DNA from: Eggerthella sp. CAG:368
GTDB taxonomy: Bacteria > Actinomycetota > Coriobacteriia > Coriobacteriales > Eggerthellaceae
Length of the DNA: 15,945 nucleotides
NCBI GenBank assembly: GCA_000434775.1
Contig: FR895490.1
Location: forward strand, 93,114 to 109,058
Direction of reading: 5' to 3'
Each line of letters opens with the position of its first letter. The first letter of the stretch is position 1. The notes beneath the pieces are model-generated. The model was not told the origin of the DNA and did no database searches. It saw only the letters and a list, made by a program, of their open reading frames with translations. Positions 1 to 7,018 of this stretch are shown piece by piece. A program made the translations under genes and the position numbers.

Positions 1-866
1 TTTCTACGGTTGTTTTTGAGGAGCTTGGCGTAGGTGGTCAACTAACTTCTATTTCACTTCTGGAAAACTATCCCGGCTTTCCAGAAGGGGTAAACGGATT
101 TGATTTTGCATTTTCTCTTAAAGAACAGGCAGAAAAGTTTGGTGTTTCGATTGTTTACGAGAAGGTGGAAGGCCTTACCTTGACAAGCTCGGATGAACGT
201 ACCGAAGTAAAACAAAAGGCGTATTCTTTGAAAACACCTACCAATAACTACATGACGCGAAGCGTTTTTATCGCTACTGGCGCAAAGCCAACAAAACTTC
301 CTGATATAGATGTTTCTTCGTTGGAAGGAAGGGGTGTTTCCTACTGTGCAACCTGTGATGGCAATTTCTTTGCGGGAAAAGAAGTTGTTGTTGTGGGCGG
401 GGGAGACACGGCAGCGGCAGATGCTCTTTATCTCTCACGCATTGCTTCGCGTGTTCACCTCGTTCATAGAAGAGATGAGCTTCGTGCCAATCACTGGTAC
501 CAGGAGCGTGTTTTGAAAGATGAAAATATAGTTGTTCACTGGAATTGTGTTGTGACAGGAGTGGAGGAAACCGCTGATAGCCTTTCAGGCGTAGTGTTGA
601 AGGATGTTCTTTCTTCCGAAATATCCCTGCTTTCTTGTGACGGTTTATTTGTGGCCATAGGTACGCAGCCAACAACCGAATGGCTTGAAGGGATTATTGA
701 ACGAGATGAACAGGGCTATCTTGTTACCGACAGTGAATGTGAAACCTCGCTACCAGGGGTATACGCTATTGGTGATGTGCGTCAAACGCCGCTTCGACAA
801 GTGTTAACCGCGGCTGCGGATGGTGCAATTGCTGCGGAGGCCGCTGTTAAGTTTCTTGCTTCGTGA
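1..866 (+). CDS. trxB: Thioredoxin reductase, 5'-truncated by the window edge
   Basis: NADPH-dependent flavoenzyme that reduces thioredoxin in the cytoplasm. The reading frame is open from base 3, giving 287 visible residues before the TGA at 864-866; the family is usually about 310 residues, so roughly the first 25-30 residues, with the N-terminal FAD-binding GxGxxG, lie outside the window. Visible hallmarks are ENYPGFPEG near the left edge, the redox-active CATC pair (Cys codons at 345 and 354) followed by DG, the NADPH-binding GGGDTAAAD (about 396-423), an HRR segment typical of NADPH rather than NADH use, and the C-terminal FAD motif AIGDVRQTPLRQ. An internal GTG at 165 is not the start, because conserved family sequence continues upstream of it. 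The gene is followed by 86 bp and then prfA. No intrinsic terminator is obvious in that gap, so read-through into prfA is possible. Confidence 0.95.
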   Translation, partial: STVVFEELGVGGQLTSISLLENYPGFPEGVNGFDFAFSLKEQAEKFGVSIVYEKVEGLTLTSSDERTEVKQKAYSLKTPTNNYMTRSVFIATGAKPTKLPDIDVSSLEGRGVSYCATCDGNFFAGKEVVVVGGGDTAAADALYLSRIASRVHLVHRRDELRANHWYQERVLKDENIVVHWNCVVTGVEETADSLSGVVLKDVLSSEISLLSCDGLFVAIGTQPTTEWLEGIIERDEQGYLVTDSECETSLPGVYAIGDVRQTPLRQVLTAAADGAIAAEAAVKFLAS

Positions 867-898
867 TATGATGTCTCCCTGCATGTTTTAATGCCTCG

Positions 899-907
899 TG
901 CTTATAC
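899..907 (+). promoter_or_regulatory. Possible extended -10 promoter for prfA
   Basis: The sequence TGCTTATAC has the TGn extension followed by a -10-like TTATAC. No convincing -35 is visible at 16-18 bp upstream. It lies about 45 bp before the prfA start. This is a weak, sequence-only call. Confidence 0.25.
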
Positions 908-952
908 ACCATTCAATCAAAAACAAACCTTATAAGGAGCGTTGACGAGCTA

Positions 953-2020
953 ATGCGCGAAAAGCTTGAAAAAATAATTGATGCTTACAAAGAACTTGAA
1001 GCAAAGCTGGGCGATCCTTCGGTAATTGCTAACCAGGCCGAATACAACAAGTTGGCAAAAAGCTATTCCGATCAAGGCCCTTTAGTTAAAAAGTCACGTG
1101 AATATATTCAGTGTCTTGATGATCTCGTGGCAGCAAAAGAGATGCTCTCTGATTCTGACATGAAAGAGTTTGCTCAGGAAGAAATTGCAGGAATTGAGGC
1201 AAAGCTTCCAAGCTTGGAAGAAGAAATTAAGTTCATGCTTGTTCCCTCCGATCCTGCCGACGAAAAAGACATTATTGTCGAAATTCGTGCTGGAGCTGGT
1301 GGCGACGAAGCGGCAATTTTCGCGGGTGATTTGTATTCCATGTATACGCGTTTTGCTTCCGAGCAAGGGTGGAAGTGTGAAACCATGGATGTTCATCCTT
1401 CCGACGCGGGTGGATACAAAGAAATCCAATTCAAAGTTTTAGGCGACAAAGTTTATTCCGTTATGAAGTTTGAGAGTGGCGTTCATCGCGTTCAACGTGT
1501 TCCTAAAACGGAATCTCAAGGTCGTATTCATACCTCAACGGCAACAGTTGCTGTTTTACCGGAAGCTGACGAAGTTGAAGTGGATATCAATCCGAACGAT
1601 TTGCGCATCGATGTGTATCGTGCAGGCGGTCCTGGTGGTCAATGCGTTAATACGACCGACTCTGCTGTTCGTATTACGCACCTTCCTACGGGCTTGGTTG
1701 TTCAGTCTCAGGATCAAAAATCACAGCTTCAAAATAAGCTTGCAGCCATGACGGTTTTACGTGCTCGTTTGTACGAAAAAATGCTTGCGGAGCAACAGGC
1801 AGCAGAAGGGGAGGCTCGCCGTAGCCAGATTGGTACGGGTGATCGTTCCGAAAAAATTCGCACGTACAATGCCCCACAAGATCGAGTGACTGATCACCGT
1901 ATTGGGTACAATGGTACTTACAATGGCGTATTGCTTGGGCAGGGTGGCAATGGTCTTGCTGAGCTCATTACTGCTCTTCAGGCAGCTGATCGTGCTGTAA
2001 AGCTCGAAAGCACGGTGTAG
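953..2020 (+). CDS. prfA: Peptide chain release factor 1
   Basis: Class I release factor that reads UAA and UAG stop codons and triggers hydrolysis of peptidyl-tRNA on the ribosome. The protein has 355 residues (E. coli RF1 has 360). It carries the catalytic GGQ at residues 228-230 within RAGGPGGQCVN, whose glutamine is the substrate of PrmC, encoded downstream. The stop-codon reading tripeptide is PKT (184-186) in RVPKTESQGRIHTS, so the factor is RF1 (PxT) and not RF2 (SPF). The acidic helical N-terminal domain and the GAGGDEA segment near residue 120 are also typical. The start ATG is chosen because it gives the family N-terminus (MREKLEKI) and no other start codon lies just upstream in frame. 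The best Shine-Dalgarno, AAGGAG at 934-939, is 13 nt away, longer than usual. A strong terminator follows the gene. Confidence 0.97.
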   Translation: MREKLEKIIDAYKELEAKLGDPSVIANQAEYNKLAKSYSDQGPLVKKSREYIQCLDDLVAAKEMLSDSDMKEFAQEEIAGIEAKLPSLEEEIKFMLVPSDPADEKDIIVEIRAGAGGDEAAIFAGDLYSMYTRFASEQGWKCETMDVHPSDAGGYKEIQFKVLGDKVYSVMKFESGVHRVQRVPKTESQGRIHTSTATVAVLPEADEVEVDINPNDLRIDVYRAGGPGGQCVNTTDSAVRITHLPTGLVVQSQDQKSQLQNKLAAMTVLRARLYEKMLAEQQAAEGEARRSQIGTGDRSEKIRTYNAPQDRVTDHRIGYNGTYNGVLLGQGGNGLAELITALQAADRAVKLESTV

Positions 2021-2034
2021 TTCGGTCGTTGTTT

Positions 2035-2073
2035 GCTTGCATGCTTGTTTTGGCGAGTATGCAAGCTTTTTTT
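2035..2073 (+). terminator. Intrinsic terminator after prfA
   Basis: A 13-bp stem with two G-U pairs (left arm GCTTGCATGCTTG at 2035-2047, right arm 2054-2066), a 6-nt loop and a run of seven T. It sits 15 bp after the prfA stop codon and separates prfA from prmC. Confidence 0.9.
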
Positions 2074-2163
2074 ATTTCTGGAGACAGGTTAGCATCCTTT
2101 CGTTATTAATAGTTTCCAGAGTATTTTTTACGTTTACCTTTTTGCTACTGAAAGAAGAAAAGA

Positions 2164-3096
2164 ATGCCTGATGTCTGGACGGTCAAAGCTATTCTTGATT
2201 GGTGTGAGGGTTATTTAGCTCGAAAAAACGATCCCAATCCTCGTCTTTCTGCTCAATGGCTTTTAAGTGAAGCCTTGGGATTGTCGCGCATCGAATTGTA
2301 TACAAGCTTTGATAAGCCCTTGACTGCTTCTGAGCGCGATACTATGCGTGAGTGGGTTCGTCGTCGCGGGGCGGGAGAACCATTGCAACTTATTAGCGGT
2401 AAGGCTCCATTTCGCTATATTACGGTTTCAGTAAAAGAAGGAGTGCTTATTCCTCGTCCTGAAACAGAGGTGTTGGTAAGTGAAGCATTTGAAGAACTCG
2501 CTTTGCCCCGTGTTTCAGAGCGCGTGGTGGTTTGTGATGAAGCTGAGGTAATAGAGTCTTCAGATGCGTATCCTATTTCGGTTCTTGATCTGTGCACTGG
2601 TTCGGGCTGTATTGCCTGTGCTATTGCACATGAATATCCTCAGGCTCAAGTGCTCGCTACAGACATTTCCCCTGTCGCATGTGATCTTGCGCGTCATAAT
2701 AGCGAAGAGCTCGGGCTCGAAGAAAGGGTTTCGGTTCAGCAGAACGATCTTATGCATGGTATGACGCAGAGGTATTCTAATGCGTTCGATCTGATCATTT
2801 CTAATCCTCCCTATATTCCAACAAAGGTTTTGTCTTCTCTTGATGGAGAGGTGACAAACTTTGAGCCTGTGCTCGCTCTTGATGGCGGTGATGATGGTTT
2901 GGACATACTTCGCTGTTTTCTTGATGATGCACGTGTCTGTTTGAAGCCCGATGGAGTATTGGCAGTTGAACTTTTCGAGGAGTCTTTAGCTGAAGCAGCG
3001 CAACTCGCTCGCTTGCATGGTTATGACAGAGTTCGTGTTGCCAAAGACTTAACGGGTCGCGATCGTATTCTCGTGGCACGTAAGCCTTCCGAGTGA
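2164..3096 (+). CDS. prmC: Release factor glutamine methyltransferase PrmC (HemK)
   Basis: SAM-dependent enzyme that N5-methylates the glutamine of the GGQ motif in release factors. It has 310 residues. The N-terminal helical domain ends in RRRGAGEPLQLISG and VLIPRPETE. The Rossmann methyltransferase domain has SAM-binding motif I VLDLCTGSGCIACA and the substrate-glutamine-binding NPPY at residues 214-217. Between PRPETE and motif I there is a stretch of about 25 residues (roughly 105-138) longer than in E. coli PrmC (277 residues), which explains the extra length. The start has only a weak purine-rich AGAAGAAAAG ahead of it. The prfA-prmC neighbourhood is the classic one, but here a terminator and a 143-bp gap lie between them, so prmC probably has its own promoter; I could not pick a convincing one. 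Confidence 0.95.
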   Translation: MPDVWTVKAILDWCEGYLARKNDPNPRLSAQWLLSEALGLSRIELYTSFDKPLTASERDTMREWVRRRGAGEPLQLISGKAPFRYITVSVKEGVLIPRPETEVLVSEAFEELALPRVSERVVVCDEAEVIESSDAYPISVLDLCTGSGCIACAIAHEYPQAQVLATDISPVACDLARHNSEELGLEERVSVQQNDLMHGMTQRYSNAFDLIISNPPYIPTKVLSSLDGEVTNFEPVLALDGGDDGLDILRCFLDDARVCLKPDGVLAVELFEESLAEAAQLARLHGYDRVRVAKDLTGRDRILVARKPSE

Positions 3097-3121
3097 AACG
3101 CTGAGTAATTGCATTGGCTCT

Positions 3122-3192
3122 GCACGCCAGTGGAGGCATGCGGAAAACGTAAACTTTTTTCGCTGGTCTGAGCGTGCCTGCGCAAGTACTTT
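3122..3192 (+). other. Possible RNA structure in prmC-punA gap
   Basis: GCACGCCAG (3122-3130) can pair with CTGAGCGTGC (3168-3177, one bulged A). AGGCATGC (3134-3141) can alternatively pair with GCGTGCCT (3172-3179). A T6 run follows at 3189-3194 and another lies inside the loop. It could be an imperfect prmC terminator, but the stem is not directly abutted by the T run, so I do not call it one. No coding sequence is seen in 3097-3362. Confidence 0.25.
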
Positions 3193-3291
3193 TTTGTGTC
3201 CATTGTTGTATGTAAGGCAAGGTAGCCGATGTTGCTGAGAGTTTTGTGATATGCAATTGCGTCATTGAGTTTTGTCTTAACTCGTCATGTT

Positions 3292-3320
3292 TTGTTTCGG
3301 TTTAGGAGTATCCTTATAAA
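3292..3320 (+). promoter_or_regulatory. Putative punA promoter
   Basis: TTGTTT (3292-3297) and TATAAA (3315-3320) are separated by 17 bp, which would place the transcription start near 3327 and give a leader of about 35 nt. The -10 lies inside the left arm of the inverted repeat described in the next entry. Confidence 0.5.
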
Positions 3321-3337
3321 ACGCTGTATAAGGATAC
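3308..3337 (+). promoter_or_regulatory. Perfect 11-bp inverted repeat, candidate operator for punA
   Basis: GTATCCTTATA (3308-3318) is mirrored exactly by TATAAGGATAC (3327-3337) with an 8-nt spacer. It covers the proposed -10 and transcription start and ends 14 bp before the Shine-Dalgarno. That position fits a repressor operator better than a transcribed terminator, and no T run follows. I do not recognise the motif as that of a named regulator. Confidence 0.55.
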
Positions 3338-3362
3338 GGAAATTACATATTGAGGAGCAACA

Positions 3363-4202
3363 ATGGAAACACCTTTAAGGCAATATCTTTCAGAAGCAAA
3401 ACCTTATTTGGAGGAATTTCTCGCCGACAAGAAACCTGTTGCTGCTCTAATTTTGGGAAGTGGTTTGAATCCCTATGCCGATGCGTTGGAGGGCTCTTCA
3501 GTTTTGCCATACAAGCAAATCCCTCACATGAAAGTTTCCAGCGCAACAGGACATAAAGGACAGTTTGTATTGGGTCGCGTTTCCGGAACAGAAGACACCT
3601 GGGTGCTTTGCATGCAGGGTCGCTTGCATGGATATGAAGGATGTACTGCACGCGAAGTAGCCTTCCCTGTTTGGCTTATGCAGTCTGTAGGCATACCTAC
3701 TCTTGTTACCACCAATGCAGTTGGCGCAATTAATCCCAACTTTAAGGTTGGTAGCTTTTGTGCTATGACAGATCACATTAATTTTACGGGACGCAATCCA
3801 ATAGTGGGTATTGAGCCAAACCTAATGGATGAACGCTTTGTTCCTATGTTGAACGCGTATGATCCAAACCTTCGCGAGCTTTTACAAATTGCTTCAAAGG
3901 AAACCAACGTCGAAGTAAATGAGGGAGTGTATCTTGGTCTTTTGGGTCCAAGTTTTGAAACTCCTGCAGAAATTCGCCTTTTCGATTCATGGGGTGCAGA
4001 TACCGTTGCTATGAGTTTGGTGGAAGAGGTAATTGCTGCGCGTCATGTTGGTATGCGCGTTGCTGGGTTGTCTCTTGTTTCAAATATGGCATGCGGCGTA
4101 AAAGGAGGAGATCCAACTTCGGAAGAGGTCATGGAAGTTGCTCAAGGGGTAGAGCAAGACTTTGTTTCTCTTATGAATTTCTTCTTTGCTCACTTGGAAT
4201 AA
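3363..4202 (+). CDS. punA: Purine nucleoside phosphorylase (trimeric, PNP class)
   Basis: Phosphorolysis of purine ribo- and deoxyribonucleosides to base and (deoxy)ribose-1-phosphate, in purine salvage. It has 279 residues, normal for the trimeric guanosine/inosine-type family. Visible active-site elements are the phosphate-binding GSGL (32-35), R87/H89/Y91 in QGRLHGYEG, NAVGAIN (118-124), DHINFTGRNP (137-146), GPSFETPAE with the base-site Glu199, MS (217-218) and Asn241 in SLVSNMACG. Two conserved segments differ slightly from the textbook form: MSLVEEV replaces MSTVPEV, and SNMACG replaces TNMAAG; the catalytic residues are kept. The start has an ideal Shine-Dalgarno, GAGGAG, 5 nt upstream. 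It is a single-gene unit facing the convergent carbonic anhydrase-like gene. Guanosine/inosine specificity is inferred from family, not proven. The symbol punA follows actinobacterial use; deoD denotes the other, hexameric family. Confidence 0.93.
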   Translation: METPLRQYLSEAKPYLEEFLADKKPVAALILGSGLNPYADALEGSSVLPYKQIPHMKVSSATGHKGQFVLGRVSGTEDTWVLCMQGRLHGYEGCTAREVAFPVWLMQSVGIPTLVTTNAVGAINPNFKVGSFCAMTDHINFTGRNPIVGIEPNLMDERFVPMLNAYDPNLRELLQIASKETNVEVNEGVYLGLLGPSFETPAEIRLFDSWGADTVAMSLVEEVIAARHVGMRVAGLSLVSNMACGVKGGDPTSEEVMEVAQGVEQDFVSLMNFFFAHLE

Positions 4203-4251
4203 CAAGAAAGTTTTTGGCTTCTTTGCTTTCTAGAGCCCGCAACATACAAAC

Positions 4252-4297
4252 AAACGGCGCAAAAGGGTAACTTCGTAGTTGGTGCTGCGCTTGTTTT
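4252..4297 (+). terminator. Probable terminator between convergent genes
   Basis: AAACGGCGCA (4252-4261) pairs with TGCGCTTGTTT (4286-4296) through ten base pairs with one bulge and one G-U pair, and a T run closes the right side. It sits between the 3' ends of punA (plus) and the gamma carbonic anhydrase-like gene (minus). A-rich sequence flanks the left arm, so it may also act on the minus strand. The structure is imperfect. Confidence 0.4.
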
Positions 4298-4309
4298 AGA
4301 AATTTCGCT

Positions 4310-4867
4310 CTATTGTTTTGCGAGAGCAATAGTGGGGTGGTTATTGAGGGTATCTGATCCACGCATGAAGAAACCCGCTTCAGCAAGCTCGCGTGCATTC
4401 TGTGAGTAATCGTCAGCAGATTGTTGGTTATAGGCAATTTCTGCTTCGTTTACGCTGCGTTTCACTTTACCTGGCAAGCCCATAACAATGGATTTTGGCG
4501 GAATGATAACTCCCTTAGAAATTACTGCCCCTGCACCAACTACACTGTTTTCTCCAACAACCGCACCATCCATGACGGTTGCTCCCATGCCGATAATGCA
4601 ATTATCTTCAATAGTGCATGCGTGGATAATTGCTCCGTGTCCAATGGTTACGTTGTCTCCGAGTGTGCAGGGGAAGTTGGTTTCAACGTGCATAATGGCA
4701 TTTTCTTGTACGTTGGTATTTTTGCCAATGGTAACCACTTCGCGATCACCCCTGATGGTGACACCGGGAAAGATGGAAGATTCTGCTCCTATAACCACGC
4801 TGCCAATAAGAGTGCAGTTAGGGGCGATGTAGCAGTTGGGATCAAGATGGACATCGTTTAATTTCAT
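4310..4867 (-). CDS. Gamma carbonic anhydrase-like hexapeptide-repeat protein (YrdA/PaaY type)
   Basis: Left-handed beta-helix protein of 185 residues built from hexapeptide repeats ([IV]G..., for example IGAESSIFPG, LGDNVTIGHG, VGENSVVGAG), followed by a C-terminal helix. The three zinc-ligand histidines of the gamma carbonic anhydrase fold are in place: His60 (NAIMHVE), His77 and His82 (TIGHGAIIHAC). Arg39 and Asp41 in RGD and Gln54 are also kept. The family forms trimers with metal sites at subunit interfaces; many YrdA/PaaY/CaiE-type members have weak or unproven carbonic anhydrase activity, so the exact role stays open. A Shine-Dalgarno GGAGAG lies just upstream on the minus strand. The gene is transcribed away from the ilv leader and toward punA. 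A minus-strand TATAGT at 4933-4938 is a possible -10 with no clear -35. Confidence 0.9.
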   Translation of the reverse strand: MKLNDVHLDPNCYIAPNCTLIGSVVIGAESSIFPGVTIRGDREVVTIGKNTNVQENAIMHVETNFPCTLGDNVTIGHGAIIHACTIEDNCIIGMGATVMDGAVVGENSVVGAGAVISKGVIIPPKSIVMGLPGKVKRSVNEAEIAYNQQSADDYSQNARELAEAGFFMRGSDTLNNHPTIALAKQ

Positions 4868-4996
4868 AGGTTCTCTCCAAGGTTAATCTTTGGCTCTACC
4901 TTTGTGTTGTGGGCCACTCAGTTTTCGTTTTGACTATAGCGCTTTCCGTATAAAACGGGTCGATTTTTTGTACTTTGTAACTTTTGTAAATTGGGT

Positions 4997-5025
4997 CTTT
5001 TATTGTGAATCGAACGCGTTATAAT
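4997..5025 (+). promoter_or_regulatory. Promoter of the ilv operon leader
   Basis: A perfect -10 box, TATAAT, at 5020-5025. The -35 region 17-18 bp upstream (around 4996-5002, CTTTTA-like) is poor, which hints at an activator or reliance on the -10. Transcription would start near 5031-5032, immediately before the T-box leader. Two near-identical decamers, TACTTTGTAA (4971-4980) and CTTTTGTAAA (4981-4990), lie one helical turn apart just upstream. Confidence 0.65.
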
Positions 5026-5031
5026 GGCGAA

Positions 5032-5293
5032 GCAAAAGAAAAGCAAATAGAAAAGCTGTGACAAGGAAAAGTAGGGACGAATCCATTCCTCAGAGAGTTG
5101 GCGGTTGCTGCGAGCCAATAGTGGACGGTCTGAAAAGGCACCTTTGAGCTGTTCGATTTGAACGTTAAGTGATTTGCTAGACGATCTTTAGCCAAACGCT
5201 TAATCAGTAAGTTGAATCGGTGACACCCGTAACAAGTCGTATAGTAATTATGCTATGAGGTCCTGATGCAGCTTACTGCACAGGATTTTTTTT
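5032..5293 (+). promoter_or_regulatory. T-box riboswitch leader of ilvDBN with intrinsic terminator
   Basis: Stem I is clear: the base pairs AGCT (5054-5057) with AGCT (5147-5150) and CAAGG (5062-5066) with CCTTTG (5141-5146). The specifier loop has AGTA (5070-5073) on the 5' side and GAA (5132-5134) on the 3' side. Above it are the AGAGAG bulge (5092-5097) and a distal loop closed by TTGGC/GCCAA (5098-5102/5114-5118) with GGTTGCTGCGA. A small hairpin (5151-5163) and a long stem-III-like hairpin (5165-5203) follow. The T-box-like core GGTGACACC (5219-5227) is next. ATCGG (5216-5220) can pair with CCTGAT (5262-5267), part of the terminator's left arm, giving a competing antiterminator. The apparent specifier, followed by A, is GGC (5137-5139). 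T-boxes sense uncharged tRNA and permit read-through in starvation. There is no large stem II, as in compact glycine T-boxes. Confidence 0.8.
5261..5293 (+). terminator. Attenuator terminator of the T-box leader
   Basis: TCCTGATGCAG (5261-5271) pairs with CTGCACAGGA (5276-5285) with one bulged A and a CTTA loop, followed by eight T. Its left arm overlaps the proposed antiterminator partner, so the two structures exclude each other. It lies about 60 nt before the ilvD start. Confidence 0.9.
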
Positions 5294-5353
5294 ATGCACA
5301 AAAGTAGTGTTACTTGTTACTGATCATTATGTCTTATGAGAAAAGGGGTAGAC

Positions 5354-7018
5354 ATGCAAATGAGGAGTGACTCAATTAAGAAGGGCCTTGCTCGTGCACC
5401 GCATCGTAGCTTGCTTAAAGCTGACGGTTTGACTGACGAAGAACTCGAACGCCCTCTCGTTGCTGTTATTTCATCGCAAAACGAAATTATTCCTGGTCAT
5501 ATCCATCTTCAGTCTATTGCTGATGCTGTGAAGGCTGGCGTTCGTATGGCTGGCGGAACACCGCTTCAAATGACCACCATCGGCGTTTGCGATGGTATTG
5601 CAATGAACCATGAAGGTATGCGTTATTCACTTACGAGTCGTGAGGTAATTGCTGATTCTGTTGAATGCGCAGTACAAGGCCACCAGTTTGATGCAATGGT
5701 TCTTATTCCATCGTGCGACAAGGTTGTCCCAGGAATGTTGCTTGCTGCGTGTCGCCTCAATATTCCAACGGTTTTGGTTTCGGGTGGCCCTATGCTTGCT
5801 GGGCATGATAAGTGCGGTAATCAGACTGACCTCAATACGCTCTTTGATGCTGTTGGTCAGGTTACAAGCGGAACTATGACCGAAGAAGAGTGTAAGTGGT
5901 TTGAAGAAACGGCTTGTCCGACTTGTGGCAGCTGCTCGGGCATGTTTACTGCAAATTCAATTTGTTGTCTCTCTGAGGGCTTAGGTATTGCTCTTCCGGG
6001 TAACGGTACTATTCCTGCTGTTTATTCAGAGCGTATTCGCTTGGCAAAGCATGCGGGCATGAAGGTTATGGAGCTTCTCGAGAAAGATATCAAAGCACTT
6101 GATATTATCAATGAAGCTTCTATTCATAATGGCATGGCATTGGATATGGCCTTTGGCGGTTCAACCAATACTATGCTTCACTTAACTGCTATTGCACATG
6201 CAGCAGGTTGTCCTATTTCTATGGATGATTGGGATGAGATCTGCTCTCAAATTCCAAACATTACGCGTATTGCTCCTGCAGGTCCTTTGCATATTCAGGA
6301 TCTTAACGACGTTGGCGGTATCAGTGCAATTATCGGTGAGCTCGGTCGACATGGCCTTTTAAATGACACCGCTTTAACTTGTCATGGCACCATGAAGGAC
6401 TGGATTGCAACTTGCCCAGAGGTTGATGGCGAAGTAGTTCGCTCGGTAGAGAATGCTTATAGCCCTGTTGGTGGTTTGCGTGTCATGCGTGGCAATCTCG
6501 CTCCAAACTGTGGCGTTGTTAAACAGAGTGCTGTTTCTGATGATATGCGTCAGCATAGAGGTCCTGCTCGCGTGTTCGGTAGCGAAGAAGAGGCATGTGA
6601 GGCAATCTTTGGCGGAAAAATAAATGCGGGCGATGTTGTAGTTATTCGCTATGAAGGTCCAGCTGGCGGTCCTGGCATGCGAGAGATGCTCACCCCAACT
6701 TCTGCAATTTGCGGCATGGGGCTTGATAAGAGCGTTGCTCTTATTACCGATGGTCGTTTCTCGGGCGCTACTAAAGGCCCTGCAATTGGACATGTAAGCC
6801 CTGAAGCATATGCGGGTGGTCCTATCGCGCTGGTTCACGAAGGCGATATTATTGACATTGACATCGATAAGGGTTCATTGAATCTTTTGGTTTCTGATGA
6901 AGAGCTTGAAGCTCGCCGCAAGTTGTGGGTTAAGCCTGAGCCTAAGTACAAAACAGGCGTCTTAGCACGCTATTCTAAGCTTGTTTCAAGTGCTGATAAG
7001 GGGGCGTATTTCGGATGA
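5354..7018 (+). CDS. ilvD: Dihydroxy-acid dehydratase
   Basis: Iron-sulfur enzyme that dehydrates 2,3-dihydroxy-3-methylbutanoate (and the 3-methylpentanoate) to the 2-keto acids that precede valine, leucine and isoleucine. It has 554 residues from the chosen start. Visible motifs (numbered from 5354): IIPGH near 45-49, VCDGIAM (Cys79), SCDK (Cys121) and CPTCGSCSGM (Cys194), with the C-terminal DGRFSGATKG and GHVSPEA signatures. The PGH form replaces the TCN form seen in some relatives, so this belongs to the PGH subgroup. Start choice: ATG 5354 has AAAGGGG 5 nt upstream; the ATG at 5336 has no Shine-Dalgarno, and ATG 5360 (MRSD, the usual family N-terminus) is also possible. It is the first gene after the T-box. 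Its stop overlaps the ilvB start in ATGA, implying translational coupling. Confidence 0.96.
   Translation: MQMRSDSIKKGLARAPHRSLLKADGLTDEELERPLVAVISSQNEIIPGHIHLQSIADAVKAGVRMAGGTPLQMTTIGVCDGIAMNHEGMRYSLTSREVIADSVECAVQGHQFDAMVLIPSCDKVVPGMLLAACRLNIPTVLVSGGPMLAGHDKCGNQTDLNTLFDAVGQVTSGTMTEEECKWFEETACPTCGSCSGMFTANSICCLSEGLGIALPGNGTIPAVYSERIRLAKHAGMKVMELLEKDIKALDIINEASIHNGMALDMAFGGSTNTMLHLTAIAHAAGCPISMDDWDEICSQIPNITRIAPAGPLHIQDLNDVGGISAIIGELGRHGLLNDTALTCHGTMKDWIATCPEVDGEVVRSVENAYSPVGGLRVMRGNLAPNCGVVKQSAVSDDMRQHRGPARVFGSEEEACEAIFGGKINAGDVVVIRYEGPAGGPGMREMLTPTSAICGMGLDKSVALITDGRFSGATKGPAIGHVSPEAYAGGPIALVHEGDIIDIDIDKGSLNLLVSDEELEARRKLWVKPEPKYKTGVLARYSKLVSSADKGAYFG

Noticed and set aside
3107..3259. AATTGCAT and ATGCAATT, an inverted pair 140 bp apart in the prmC-punA gap
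   Set aside because: Eight-base complementarity over this distance in AT-rich DNA is expected by chance.
2801..3265. 154-codon minus-strand open frame over the end of prmC and the following gap
   Set aside because: Mostly antisense to conserved prmC sequence; composition (His, Gln, Arg rich) is that of a shadow frame.
4421..4861. 146-codon plus-strand open frame over the carbonic anhydrase-like gene
   Set aside because: Shadow of the hexapeptide-repeat gene on the minus strand, whose metal-binding histidines are conserved.
5294..5323. Short ORF (MHKSSVTCY) after the ilv attenuator as a possible leader peptide
   Set aside because: It lies after the terminator, has no ribosome binding site and no run of Ile, Val or Leu codons, so classical leader-peptide attenuation is not supported; the T-box explains the leader better.
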